64,000 nucleotides of DNA from JAVDCA01 sp035293985 (GTDB lineage Bacteria > Pseudomonadota > Alphaproteobacteria > Rhizobiales > Xanthobacteraceae), in the NCBI GenBank assembly GCA_035293985.1, contig DATGLS010000052.1, forward strand, positions 124,001-188,000, read 5' to 3'. Below, piece by piece: positions 46,027 to 55,117 of this stretch (position 1 is the first letter of the stretch; every line of letters starts with the position of its first letter). The notes beneath the pieces are model-generated. The model saw only the letters and a program-made list of their open reading frames with translations, was not told the origin of the DNA and made no database searches. Made by a program: the position numbers and the translations under genes.

Positions 46027-46090
46027 GCAAGTCGGGGCTGCCCGATTTGCGCAACAAATAATGTCGAACTCGGGCCAAGCCGAGTTCGAG
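46027..46090. repeat. Double-hairpin repeat, family F
   Basis: Hairpin 1 is GCAAGTCGGGGCTGCCCGAT followed by TTGCGC (46027-46052). Hairpin 2 is GTCGAACTCGGGCCAAGCCG followed by AGTTCGAG (46063-46090). The same two-hairpin unit is at 50697-50761. Confidence 0.8.
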
Positions 46091-46129
46091 GAGAAGGGGA
46101 GCGCAACCATCATACCTTCCTCGCGACCA

Positions 46130-46564
46130 TCACCCCGCCAGCGCCACACAATCGATCTCACACCCATTCCCGAAGCGAAGCTGCATCGACCATGTGGTGC
46201 GCGCCGGGGGGTCCGTGGGGAAGAACTCGCGATAGACCCGATCCATCTCGGCCATATCTGCGATATCGGCCAGCACCACATGGATGCGCACGACGCGCTC
46301 GAGCGAGGAGCCCGCCGACTCGAGCATATGGCGCATGTTGCCGAGGGTCATGCGCACCTGCTCCCCGATCGCCCCATGAAAGCGCTCGCCGGTGCCGGGA
46401 TCGATCGGCCCCATGCCCGACAGGAAGATGTAATCGCCGATGCGGACGCCGGGCACATGCGGCAGGTTGGCGCTGCGCGAGACGTTGAGGCGCGGGTTCT
46501 TCGGCTGGACCACCGAACGGGCAAGCTTCTCGGCGAGCTTCTCGGTCATGGGCTCTTCTGGCAT
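46130..46564 (-). CDS. RidA/YjgF-family protein, copy 3
   Basis: A 144-residue Rid protein with a longer N-terminus (EEPMTEKLAEKLARSVVQPK). IFLSGMGPIDPGTGERFHGA and MRHMLESAGSSLERVVR mark the family; DPPARTTWSMQ keeps the Arg and GCEIDCVAL the acidic residue. Two starts, 46564 and 46549, are both plausible, the second having AGAAGAG five bases before it. It begins eight bases after the permease stop, so it belongs to the transporter operon. A repeat-rich gap of 226 bases separates it from copy 2. Confidence 0.85.
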   Translation of the reverse strand: MPEEPMTEKLAEKLARSVVQPKNPRLNVSRSANLPHVPGVRIGDYIFLSGMGPIDPGTGERFHGAIGEQVRMTLGNMRHMLESAGSSLERVVRIHVVLADIADMAEMDRVYREFFPTDPPARTTWSMQLRFGNGCEIDCVALAG

Positions 46565-46572
46565 CCCTCGCC

Positions 46573-47431
46573 TCACGACTGCGTGAAGCGCTCGGCCGCC
46601 GACTTCGGCCGCCAGCGCAGCAGGCGGGCCTCGATCGCGTTGGTGATGGTGGTGAGCGCCAGCATCAGCACCATCATCAGGAAGATGATCGCCATGGCGC
46701 CGTTGATATTGTAGTTGGTCGAATAGTTGTTGAGGCGGAAGCCGAGCCCCTCCGACGACACCAGGTACTCGCCGAAGATCACGCCGACCAGCGCGAACGG
46801 CAGGCTGACCTTGATGCTGGTGAGGATCCAGCTCGATGCGCTCGGCAGCATCACCTTCTTGAAGATCTGCCATTCGGTCGCCTGCATGACGCGCGCAATG
46901 TCGCACAGAGCCTTGTCGACGCTGCGGATGCCGGCGAGCGTGTTGAAGAAGACGACGAAGAACACCAGCGTGGCGGCGAGGAAGACTTTCGACGAGTAGC
47001 CGATGCCGAACCAGACGATCAGCATCGGCGCGAGCGCGACGCGCGGAATGCTGTAGAGCGCGAGCAGGAACGGATCGAGCATCTTTGCGACATAGGCCGA
47101 GCGCGCGAGCAGCACGCCGAGCACGATACCGCCGCCGGCCCCGATAGCGAAGCCGAGCAGCATCTCGAACGTCGTCACCCACAGGTCGTGATAGAAGCCG
47201 GGCGCGATCAGCTCCTGGCCGACTTGCGCGAAGATCCTCAGCGGCGTCGAGAAGTAGAATGAATCGAACCAGCGATCGGCGCCATATTGCCAGGTGCCGA
47301 GCACCACGGCCGCGAAGACGAGCCGGCTGACCTGCAGGGACACCGCGTTGTCGGGCGAGAGCCAGGCGGGACGCGCGCGCCGGCGCGACGCGGCCGCCGC
47401 CGGCGCGGACGAGCCGCGCCCGATCGCGCCG

Positions 47432-47457
<26 letters not shown>
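46573..47457 (-). CDS. ABC transporter permease (NMT1/SsuC-type system)
   Basis: A 294-residue inner-membrane permease. A basic, Ala-rich cytoplasmic N-terminus (about 45 residues) is followed by six or so helices. The ATPase-docking EAA loop reads MQATEWQIFKKVMLPSASSW near residue 195, and FALVGVIFGEYLVSSEGLGF follows, typical of SsuC/TauC relatives. The ATG at 47457 overlaps the ATPase coding region by 26 bases, and 47493 is a possible earlier start. It completes the importer encoded between the enamidase and RidA genes. Confidence 0.92.
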
Positions 47458-48211
<754 letters not shown>

Positions 48212-48235
48212 GCGGTCCGCCGTTTCAGTGCTCGT

Positions 48236-49252
48236 TCAGTGTTTGGCCAGGAAGTCGTTGTCCGCCACCTGGTCGAACGTCGCCGGCGTCTTGATCGCGC
48301 CGCTCTCGACCATGAACACGCCCGCCTTCTGCACCGAGCCGGGCGTGACCACGCCGTCGCGCGAGAAGATGCGCTTGGTATTCTCGAAAGTCTCGAGCAA
48401 CACGTCGTCGGGCACGCCGCCGAACAGCTTCTCGAGCATCGGCATGTGGCCCTCGGCCGGCGTATCGAGGATCTGGTTCACCGAGGCGAACAGCGCGCGC
48501 AGGAATTTGCGCGTCGTGTCGCCGTTCGCCTTGAGGTACTCGGGCGTCGCGTAGACCATCTCGAACAGGAAATCGTCGAACGCCGGGTCATCGCCGCGCG
48601 CATTGTTGGTGAGGCGGATCGCCTTGCCGCGCGCGACCGCGAGTTCGGTGAACGGGCTGCCGGTGCAGCCGACGGCGATGCGGTTGTTTTCCACCGCCGG
48701 CAGCATCGAGTTGAGCCCGCCGACGCCGATCAGCTTGAAGTCCTTCTGCGCCACGAGGCCGACCCGTTTGCCGTAGATGTCGAGCAGCACGTACGTGAAG
48801 GCGCCCGGCCGCGTCCCGGCGACGGTCAGGTCCTTGAGCGCCTTGAGCTTGGTGTCGAGTGGCGTATCGGTCTTGATGCCGAGCTTTTCGGCGACTTGCC
48901 TGTTCATCGCGCAGTCGATCGCCATGCGCCGCGCCAGCATGCCGACCGCCTTGAGCGGCTTGCCCTGCTCGTAAGCAGTGAACAGCCGGTTCGGCGTCGA
49001 GATCGCGAACTGTGCGCTGCCGGAGATCACGGCGTCGACGTCGGGCCCGTCGCCGTTGGTCGAGATCACCTCGATATCGAGGCCTTCCTTGGCGAAGATG
49101 CCTTTGTCCTGGCCGTAATACAGCGGATAGAAGATAGTCGAGATCGTCGGCACCGTGACCTTGATCTTCTGCAACTCGGCTGCCCGCGCGCCCGCCAGCG
49201 GCAGCAGCATGAAAAGGACGAATAGGATCATCACAGCGGTTCGCGTGCGCAT
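48236..49252 (-). CDS. ABC transporter substrate-binding protein, NMT1/TauA type
   Basis: A 338-residue periplasmic binding protein. A Sec signal peptide spans residues 1-24 (VMILFVLFMLLPLAGARA, cut before AELQ). The mature protein begins KIKVTVPTISTIFYPLYYGQ with GIFAKEGLDIEVISTNGDGP, the NMT1/TauA pattern. The start at 49252 gives a leader with MRTRTA ahead of the hydrophobic core. It is 136 bases downstream of the enamidase-like gene on the same strand. The ligand is unknown; by context it may be the cyclic substrate of that hydrolase. Confidence 0.9.
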   Translation of the reverse strand: MRTRTAVMILFVLFMLLPLAGARAAELQKIKVTVPTISTIFYPLYYGQDKGIFAKEGLDIEVISTNGDGPDVDAVISGSAQFAISTPNRLFTAYEQGKPLKAVGMLARRMAIDCAMNRQVAEKLGIKTDTPLDTKLKALKDLTVAGTRPGAFTYVLLDIYGKRVGLVAQKDFKLIGVGGLNSMLPAVENNRIAVGCTGSPFTELAVARGKAIRLTNNARGDDPAFDDFLFEMVYATPEYLKANGDTTRKFLRALFASVNQILDTPAEGHMPMLEKLFGGVPDDVLLETFENTKRIFSRDGVVTPGSVQKAGVFMVESGAIKTPATFDQVADNDFLAKH

Positions 49253-49388
49253 CGGCTGCCCCCCGGTGGCTTTGACGAAAGAAATCCCGGCGAATGCTAT
49301 GCGCAAAGCACGACCGGCGCCAAGGCGCGCGGCGCATTGGTGCCATTCGCGCGACGGGGTCATGGTCCCTAACCTGCAGTTGCTCAGG

Positions 49389-50585
49389 TCAGTGTGTGCC
49401 TGCGGAAAACGTGCGCAGCAGGGCACATCGCGCGACGCGCACCTTGCGCGTCGTCGATGGCGTGTTGCGGCTGCGCCCGACCACGCGCGGCTCGCCGCCG
49501 GCGATGACGGCGCCGACCGCCGCGATGTCGCCGTTGCGGATGGCATCAAGCGCATTCGCCTGCGTGCCGCCGTCGGGCGCGTCGATCAGCACGATGTCCG
49601 CCGCCTTGCGGGGCGCGAGCAGGCCGGCGTCGAGCCGATAGACACGTGCATTGCTGCCCGTCGCCGCCGCGATCGCCCGCTCGGGCGCGATGCCGCCGAG
49701 GCTCGCGAGATGCGCGATCGTGTAGAGCATGCCGAGTGGCATCACACCCGAGCCGGTCGGGGTGTCGGTGGCGATGAGGACGCGCGCGAAGGCGCCGTAG
49801 CGCTCGGCCGCGGTCGCACAGAGCAAGGCCGTGCGCAGGTTGCCGGCGGTGCAGATCTGCAGCGCGATGTCGCTCTCGACGATGATGCGCTCGAAGTCGC
49901 GATCCGGCATCGCGGTCGGCCCGCCGTTGACGTGGAACGAGACGTCCGGCGCGAGCGCAAGCAGGTGGTCGCCGGTGATTGCGCCCGAGCCCGGGATCGA
50001 CGAGCCGCCGGTGTGCACCGTGCTGATCATGCGGTGCGCCCGCGCCGCCGCGATCAGCGGGCCGTACTCGTAGGCGCTCGTGAAGGCGCCGAACCCGGCT
50101 TTGGCGAGCCATACGCCTTGCTTGGCAACCTCGCCGAGGTCGTTGCCCGAGAGCGTCGGCTCGAGGATCACCGACCCCGCATGCACGCGCATGCCGCCGG
50201 GCCGATAGTGCTCGAAGCACTTGTGCGCCGCGACCGCCAGCGCCTTGACGCCGTCCGCGTCGCGCGGACGCCCGGGCACGTGCACCTCGGAGGCGCTGAT
50301 CGCCGTGGTGACGCCGCCGTGCACGTAGCTTTCGAGATAGCCCACGGTCTGCTGGCGCGGCGTGTAGTCGCCGAATGTGATGTGCACGTGCGAATCGATC
50401 AGGCCCGGGATCGCGGTGGTGCGATCCGCGTCGATGACGAGATCGCACGCCTCGACCGTGGCGGCCGACGCGGTGCCGACGCTGACGATGCGCGCGTCCT
50501 CGGTGACGATGGTGTCACCGGCGGCGAACGGATGATCGAGATCCCCCGACACGATCGAGCCGATGTTCACGATGGCGATGCGCAT
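49389..50585 (-). CDS. Enamidase-like amidohydrolase
   Basis: A 398-residue metal-dependent hydrolase that resembles, as I recall its sequence, Eubacterium barkeri enamidase, which opens 6-oxo-tetrahydronicotinate to 2-formylglutarate and ammonia. Matching segments are NIGSIVSGDLDHP, HGGVTTAISASEVH, GRPRDADGVKALA, VHTGGSSIPGSGAIT and the C-terminal SRNTPSTTRK. Metal ligands are His66 and His68 (SHVHI), His191, His218 and Asp274 (IATDTP). Where I recall a bridging Glu in enamidase, this protein has Lys162 in WLAKAGFG, which could be carboxylated as in other amidohydrolases. First gene of the transporter/RidA run. Confidence 0.78.
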   Translation of the reverse strand: MRIAIVNIGSIVSGDLDHPFAAGDTIVTEDARIVSVGTASAATVEACDLVIDADRTTAIPGLIDSHVHITFGDYTPRQQTVGYLESYVHGGVTTAISASEVHVPGRPRDADGVKALAVAAHKCFEHYRPGGMRVHAGSVILEPTLSGNDLGEVAKQGVWLAKAGFGAFTSAYEYGPLIAAARAHRMISTVHTGGSSIPGSGAITGDHLLALAPDVSFHVNGGPTAMPDRDFERIIVESDIALQICTAGNLRTALLCATAAERYGAFARVLIATDTPTGSGVMPLGMLYTIAHLASLGGIAPERAIAAATGSNARVYRLDAGLLAPRKAADIVLIDAPDGGTQANALDAIRNGDIAAVGAVIAGGEPRVVGRSRNTPSTTRKVRVARCALLRTFSAGTH

Positions 50586-50651
50586 GGATGATGCTCCCGA
50601 CGGACCAGCCTACGCACGCGTAGTCGGCGCAGCAACTCGCCGCTCCCCCCG

Positions 50652-50842
50652 CCTCATGGTGAGGAGCGCGGCCGCCCTTGCGGCCGCGTCGAACCCGCAA
50701 GTCGGGATTGCCCGACTTGCGCATCAATTGTGCCGATCTCGGGCAATCCCGAGATCGGTGGCAGCCCGTCTGGAGCCCCTAGCGCGCGCGGCCCATCCAT
50801 CGAGACGCACGCGCCCTGCGTGCGCGTGCCTCAGGATGAGGT
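50652..50842. repeat. Nested repeat: outer element (family G) split by an inner one
   Basis: The left arm CCTCATGGTGAGGAGCGCGG (from 50652) and the right arm GCGTGCCTCAGGATGAGG (ending near 50841) form the ends of a known type of Rhizobiales palindrome. The expected middle, GTCGAACC ... CCATCCATCGAGACGC, is interrupted by a family F double hairpin. It lies upstream of two divergent genes. Confidence 0.65.
50697..50761. repeat. Double-hairpin repeat, family F, inside the nested element
   Basis: Hairpin 1 is GCAAGTCGGGATTGCCCGAC then TTGCGC (50697-50722). Hairpin 2 is CCGATCTCGGGCAATCCCGA then GATCGG (50733-50758). Near-identical in layout to 46027-46090. Confidence 0.85.
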
Positions 50843-50876
50843 AGGAGCAAGTGGAAGAGTCGCGTATCATCAGCCC

Positions 50877-52076
50877 ATGCGCCCCCTCCTCATCATGCTC
50901 GCGCTCATCGCAGCGCTGAGTCCCGCCCGCGCCGATCAGATCGACGACGCGGTCACAAGCAGCGCGCGCGTCTCCGCGTTCCTCGATGCCCTGTGGGTCG
51001 ACGCGCACAAGCAGGGCATCACGCGCGCGACCTTCGACCGCGCCCTCGCCGGATTCACGCCCGACCCGCGCGTCATCGCCGCGACCCATCGCGAGCCCGA
51101 ATACGGCAAGCCGGTCGGCGACTACGTCAACGCAGTGGCATCGCGCGCGCGCATCGCCGAGGGCGCCGCCAAGGCGGCGCAATGGGCGCGCCTGCTCGCT
51201 ACCATCGAGCAGCGCTACGGCGTCGAGCGCTGGATCGTGCTGGCGCTGTGGGGCATCGAGAGCTCGTACGGGGCCGAGAGCGACCGGTGGGACGTGATCC
51301 GCTCGCTCGCGACGCTCGCGCAGGCGCGCTACCGCGATCCGTATTTTCGCGGCGAGCTGCTGATTGCGCTGCGCATCCTGCAGGAAGGCCACGTCGCGCG
51401 CGAGCGCATGCTCGGCTCGTGGGCGGGCGCGATGGGCCAGCCGCAGTTCATGCCGTCGAGCTTCTACACCTATGCGGTCGACTTCACCGGCGACGGCCGG
51501 CGCGATATCTGGACCAGCGTGCCGGATGTGCTCGCCTCGATCGCCAACTACCTGGCCCGCAGCGGGTGGCAGCGGGGCCTGCCGTGGGGCTACGAGGTCG
51601 TGCTGCCGGCCGGCTTCGACTACCGCCGCAGTCACGGATCCTTCGCCGAATGGACACAGCTCGGGGTGCGGCGCACCGACGAGGGGGCGCTGCCGCGCAC
51701 CGGCGACGGCTTCCTGCTGTTTCCGAGCGGCGCCGCCGGCCCGGCTTTTCTGGTCACCGCCAACTTCAACGTGATCAAGACCTACAACAACTCCGACGTC
51801 TATGCGCTCAGCGTCGGCCACCTTGCCGATCGCATGCATGGCGGCCCGCCGTTCCGCGCCGTCTGGCCGAGGGACGACCCGCAGCTCTCGCGCGACGCCC
51901 GCATGACACTGCAGCACAAGCTCGCCGAGCTGGGCTATCCGGTGCACGATTTCGCCGGCCGGCTCGATTTCGCCCAGCGCGACATGATTCGTGAGCTGCA
52001 GGTCAAGCTGGGCCTTGTGTCGGACGGCCAGCCGACGCCGGCGCTGATGCGGCGGCTTGGCCTCGACGTCAGATAG
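50877..52076 (+). CDS. Lytic murein transglycosylase, MltB type with peptidoglycan-binding domain
   Basis: A 399-residue periplasmic enzyme that cleaves glycan strands to 1,6-anhydro-MurNAc products. A short signal peptide (MRPLLIMLALIAALSPARA) precedes the SLT/MltB catalytic domain, with the catalytic Glu128 in WGIESSYGAESDR and GSWAGAMGQPQFMPSSF further on. The C-terminal 60 residues form a PG_binding_1 domain (MTLQHKLAELGYPVHDFAGR). The start at 50877 fits the leader. It is a cell-wall gene, but lies in the accessory block and points away from the mur genes. Confidence 0.92.
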   Translation: MRPLLIMLALIAALSPARADQIDDAVTSSARVSAFLDALWVDAHKQGITRATFDRALAGFTPDPRVIAATHREPEYGKPVGDYVNAVASRARIAEGAAKAAQWARLLATIEQRYGVERWIVLALWGIESSYGAESDRWDVIRSLATLAQARYRDPYFRGELLIALRILQEGHVARERMLGSWAGAMGQPQFMPSSFYTYAVDFTGDGRRDIWTSVPDVLASIANYLARSGWQRGLPWGYEVVLPAGFDYRRSHGSFAEWTQLGVRRTDEGALPRTGDGFLLFPSGAAGPAFLVTANFNVIKTYNNSDVYALSVGHLADRMHGGPPFRAVWPRDDPQLSRDARMTLQHKLAELGYPVHDFAGRLDFAQRDMIRELQVKLGLVSDGQPTPALMRRLGLDVR

Positions 52077-52129
52077 ATGTCAAAATCGGCTCGCACAATC
52101 ATTCGTTGCTTTCACCACGGAGGGTCATC

Positions 52130-52615
52130 ATGCGCAGATTTCTCATTCTCGCCGTGCTCGCCTTGCCGCTGCCGCTCGCGGCACCGAGAGCCCATGCCGC
52201 CTCGACCGGCGGCGATGCCGGCCTCGCGCTTGGCGCCCGCGTCGGCGCGCATTCGCCGACTCTGAGCGCGCAACAGAAGGCGATCCTCCAGCGCATGCTC
52301 AACGGTAATCTCGATTTCCACTATCCGGCCAACCGCAAGATCGTCGTGAAAGCCGCTGCCGTGACGTGCCGCGCCAGCAACGTCGACATCTCGTCGCATT
52401 CCTGCGCGTTCACCTTCGGCGCCCACAAGCCGAGCATCTCGGGCGATGCCGGCGCGGCGCTCTATGCAACAATGGTGTGGGCAGGGGTGCCTTCGGACGG
52501 CGCGGCGGGAACGATCTACGAAGCGGTGAAGAATCTGGTCTGCACGATCGATCCCAACGCCGTGAAGCAGCGCGACGGCAGCGGTGCCGATTGCACCTTC
52601 GATCCGGGACGGTAG
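52130..52615 (+). CDS. Secreted hypothetical protein
   Basis: A 161-residue protein with a clear Sec signal peptide (RRFLILAVLALPLPLAAPRA, cut near HAA|ST, residues 24-25). The mature domain has TLSAQQKAILQRMLNGN and YPANRKIVVKAAAVTCRASN. Its four cysteines (VTCRAS, HSCAFT, LVCTID, ADCTFD) suggest two disulfides. I recognise no family. CACGGAGGGTCATC precedes the ATG at 52130. The last 20 codons are duplicated downstream at 53561-53645. Confidence 0.7.
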   Translation: MRRFLILAVLALPLPLAAPRAHAASTGGDAGLALGARVGAHSPTLSAQQKAILQRMLNGNLDFHYPANRKIVVKAAAVTCRASNVDISSHSCAFTFGAHKPSISGDAGAALYATMVWAGVPSDGAAGTIYEAVKNLVCTIDPNAVKQRDGSGADCTFDPGR

Positions 52616-52637
52616 TCGCTTGGGGGCGGCTCGCGCC

Positions 52638-53540
52638 ATGGGTAGGATGATGGAGCCGCATCTTGCACCAGTGTCGCTGGTGATCGGCGTCACCGGTCAC
52701 CGCGATCTGCGTGACCAGGACATCGCGGCCCTCGAAGCGGCGGTCGACGGCATCTTCCGCCGCCTCGAGGCCGACTATCGCACCGAGCGCGGCCCGACGC
52801 CGATCATCCTGCTCTCGTCCCTCGCCGAAGGAGCCGACCAGCTCGTGGCGCGGGTAGCGCGCGAGCATGGCGCGCAGCTCATCGCGCCGATGCCGATGCC
52901 GATTGCGGAGTATCGGCGTGATTTCGAGCACGGCATCAAGCCGGACGCGGCGCAGGCATTCGATGCGTGTCTCGAGCTGGCGGTCGCCACACCGGTCGTT
53001 CCCTTCGCGCCCGGAAACTCGATCGCAGCGGTGCGCCAACAGCGCGAGAGGCGCAGCGAGCAGTACCGCGCCGCAGGCCTGTTCATCGTGCGCCATTGCG
53101 ACATCCTGATAGCGCTGTGGGACGGCCGGGATGACGGCAAGCTCGTCGGCGGCACGGCGGAGATCGTCGATTTCAAGCGCAACGGAATAGCGCCTGGCGA
53201 CAGCCCTTCGCCGGGTGCGAGGCTCGATGCGCGCGCGATCGGGCCGGTCATCCACGTCATCACGCCGCGGGCGACATCGACCGAACCGCCGCCGGTGTCG
53301 GTCGCGCCGTGGGGCAAGGAATTCCTCGCCCAGTTCGCCGCACGGCGGGCCGAGATCGAGGCCGAGCCGGCAGCCGACGACGCGGCGAAAGCCGGGCGCG
53401 ACGCCAAGGCGAGAGAGCTGCGGCGTGCCGCCGAGCGCTGGAGCAGAATCGAGCGCCTGCCCGTCGATCCCGCGCAAGGCGAGCGCGTGCGCGATCTCTT
53501 TCGCGACATCGCCAGCATGAATCAATGGGGGCCGACATGA
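52638..53540 (+). CDS. SLOG-superfamily (Rossmannoid nucleotide-binding) protein
   Basis: About 300 residues. The start VSLVIGVTGHRDLRDQDIAA and the following LSSLAEGADQLVARVA are hallmarks of SLOG domains, Rossmann-like folds proposed to bind or process nucleotide signals. RHCDILIALWDGRDDGKLVGG is the later conserved 'ad.liAvwDG......GGT' segment. A basic, helical C-terminal region (GRDAKARELRRAAERW) then stops abruptly after VRDLFRDIAS. Larger relatives continue into a membrane region here, so truncation is possible. I use the ATG at 52638; the frame is open to 52584. The function is unknown, though SLOG proteins are often tied to conflict systems. Confidence 0.68.
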   Translation: MGRMMEPHLAPVSLVIGVTGHRDLRDQDIAALEAAVDGIFRRLEADYRTERGPTPIILLSSLAEGADQLVARVAREHGAQLIAPMPMPIAEYRRDFEHGIKPDAAQAFDACLELAVATPVVPFAPGNSIAAVRQQRERRSEQYRAAGLFIVRHCDILIALWDGRDDGKLVGGTAEIVDFKRNGIAPGDSPSPGARLDARAIGPVIHVITPRATSTEPPPVSVAPWGKEFLAQFAARRAEIEAEPAADDAAKAGRDAKARELRRAAERWSRIERLPVDPAQGERVRDLFRDIASMNQWGPT

Positions 53541-53560
53541 ACCGAACAGCGCTCCTCGTC

Positions 53561-53645
53561 ATCCCAACCGTGAAGCCCACCGCCGACAGCGGCGCGGATT
53601 GCACGTTCGCGGCTGCGCAATAGTGCGACTTGCACGGTAGTCGCG
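53561..53645 (+). pseudogene. Remnant of a second copy of the upstream secreted-protein gene
   Basis: ATCCCAACCGTGAAG, then CAGCGGCGCGGATTGCACGT and, after a gap, GCACGGTAGTCGC match ATCCCAACGCCGTGAAG, CAGCGGTGCCGATTGCACCT and GGGACGGTAGTCGC at 52551-52620. The translations align as VKPTADSGADCTF versus VKQRDGSGADCTF. Only the 3' end of a paralogous gene remains, with a short indel. Confidence 0.65.
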
Positions 53646-53690
53646 CTCCCTCTCCGTGTTCTTACGCTGTTGTTACGGGAGAGGGAGCGC
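53643..53690. terminator. Hairpin (family C repeat) after the SLOG region
   Basis: GCGCTCCCTCTCCGTG pairs with ACGGGAGAGGGAGCGC (inside GTTACGGGAGAGGGAGCGC). It sits between convergent genes, 31 bases from the P450 stop. Same type as 4126-4167. Confidence 0.5.
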
Positions 53691-53720
53691 AGGCACCCCG
53701 CTCACCTCACGTATGATCCC

Positions 53721-55112
53721 TCACACGCGCGCCCTGACCCGCACCGGATAGCGCAGGAACCCGCGAAAGCGCGCGCGTCCGCTGCGCACCGGCTCGCCGG
53801 CTGGCGCGATGTCGGCACGCGCCATCAGCCGCCCGATCGCGACCTGGCCCTCCATGCGCGCGAGCGACATGCCCGAACAGGCGTGGATTCCTGTGCCGAA
53901 GGCGAGATGGCGGTTCGGCCGGCGCGCGATGTCGAGCCGGTCCGGATCGGCAAACTGCGCCGGGTCGCGGTTGGCGGCGCCGATGCCGATGTGCACGTAG
54001 GTACCCTCGCGCATCGCGACGCCGCCGATCGCCGTGTCGCGCAGCGCGCGGCGGTTGCCGAGCTGGTTCGAGCTCTCCATGCGCAGGAACTCCTCGACCG
54101 CGCTCGCGATCAGAGACGCGTCACGGCGAAGCTCGGCCTGCGCATGCGGAAAGCGGATGAGGAGATCGATGCCGTTGCCGATCAGATTGGTGGTCGTCTC
54201 GTGGCCGGCGTTGAGAATGAAGATGCAGTTGTGCAGCAACTCGAGCTCGCTCAGGCGATCGCCGTTGCTTGCACCACCTCCGTCATGCCCGGCCTTGGGC
54301 CGGGCATCCGCGTCTTGCTTCGTGGCCAAGACCTGGACGGCCGGGTCATAGGCAAGCGCAGCGACGCCGTTCTTCGAACGGCTATGCCCGGCCATGACGG
54401 CTTTCCCCGGCGCGCAATCGCTGGCGGCGATGAGCGTGGAGAGGATCTCGCCATCGTCCCGCCTCCCCTCGCCGGCGCGCCGCGCGACGAGATCGCGCAG
54501 ATAGGTCTTGAAGTCCGCGACCGCACGGATGCCACGCTCCGACTGCTCGGGGCTGAGCACCGGCTCGAGCGCGCCGAGGATTGCGAGCGACCATCCACGC
54601 AGCGGCCCGCGCTCGTCCTGTGGCACGCCGAGCATGTCGCCGATGAGCTGCACCGGGATCGCGGCGGCGAAATCCTCGATCAGGTCGATGCCGCCGCGCT
54701 CCACCGCGCGATCGATCAAGCGGTCGACCAGCGCCTCTATGCGCGGCTGCAGCGCGGCGAGCGCGCGCGGCGTGAAGGCGGGCGACAACAGCTTGCGCAC
54801 GCGTGTGTGGTAGGGCGGGTCGTTGAAGACGAGGCTCGTCGTGTGGTGCTCGTAGAGCAGCGAGTCGGCGAAGTTGGGGCGAAAATCGCGCCGCTTGTCC
54901 GAGCTCCAGGTCTCGGGATCGCGGTAGACGGCGGCGCAATCCTCGTAACGGCTGAGGAAGTAGGAGCCGTCCGGCATCCGATGCACCGGATCGTGCTCGC
55001 GCAGCGCGCGGTAGATCGGGAACGGGTCGGCGAGAAACGAAGGCGCGAGCCGTTTGAGGTCGAACTCGAGCGCGCGGCGGCAGTCGCCCGTGATGGTGTC
55101 GTCGGTATCCAT
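53721..55112 (-). CDS. Cytochrome P450 with an in-frame repeat insertion
   Basis: A 463-residue soluble bacterial P450. The haem-binding loop FGTGIHACSG contains the proximal ligand Cys412. The I-helix ILNAGHETTTN and the K-helix pair EEFLRM are intact. Residues about 237-280 (GKAVMAGHSRSKNGVAALAY to DADARPKAGHDGG) are encoded by a family B palindromic repeat and sit between STLIAASD and GDRLSELELLHNC, in the loop ahead of helix I. Typical relatives are about 45 residues shorter. The frame stays open, so a functional protein is possible. The start is five bases after the upstream dioxygenase gene's stop. Confidence 0.9.
   Translation of the reverse strand: MDTDDTITGDCRRALEFDLKRLAPSFLADPFPIYRALREHDPVHRMPDGSYFLSRYEDCAAVYRDPETWSSDKRRDFRPNFADSLLYEHHTTSLVFNDPPYHTRVRKLLSPAFTPRALAALQPRIEALVDRLIDRAVERGGIDLIEDFAAAIPVQLIGDMLGVPQDERGPLRGWSLAILGALEPVLSPEQSERGIRAVADFKTYLRDLVARRAGEGRRDDGEILSTLIAASDCAPGKAVMAGHSRSKNGVAALAYDPAVQVLATKQDADARPKAGHDGGGASNGDRLSELELLHNCIFILNAGHETTTNLIGNGIDLLIRFPHAQAELRRDASLIASAVEEFLRMESSNQLGNRRALRDTAIGGVAMREGTYVHIGIGAANRDPAQFADPDRLDIARRPNRHLAFGTGIHACSGMSLARMEGQVAIGRLMARADIAPAGEPVRSGRARFRGFLRYPVRVRARV
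54281..54399. repeat. Family B palindromic repeat inside the P450 coding region
   Basis: The 119-bp element runs from CGTCATGCCCGGCCTTGGGC to GGCTATGCCCGGCCATGACG. Both ends match the intergenic copies at 1921-2002 and 44154-44237. It is read through by the P450 frame on the minus strand. Confidence 0.8.
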
Positions 55113-55117
55113 CCCCT

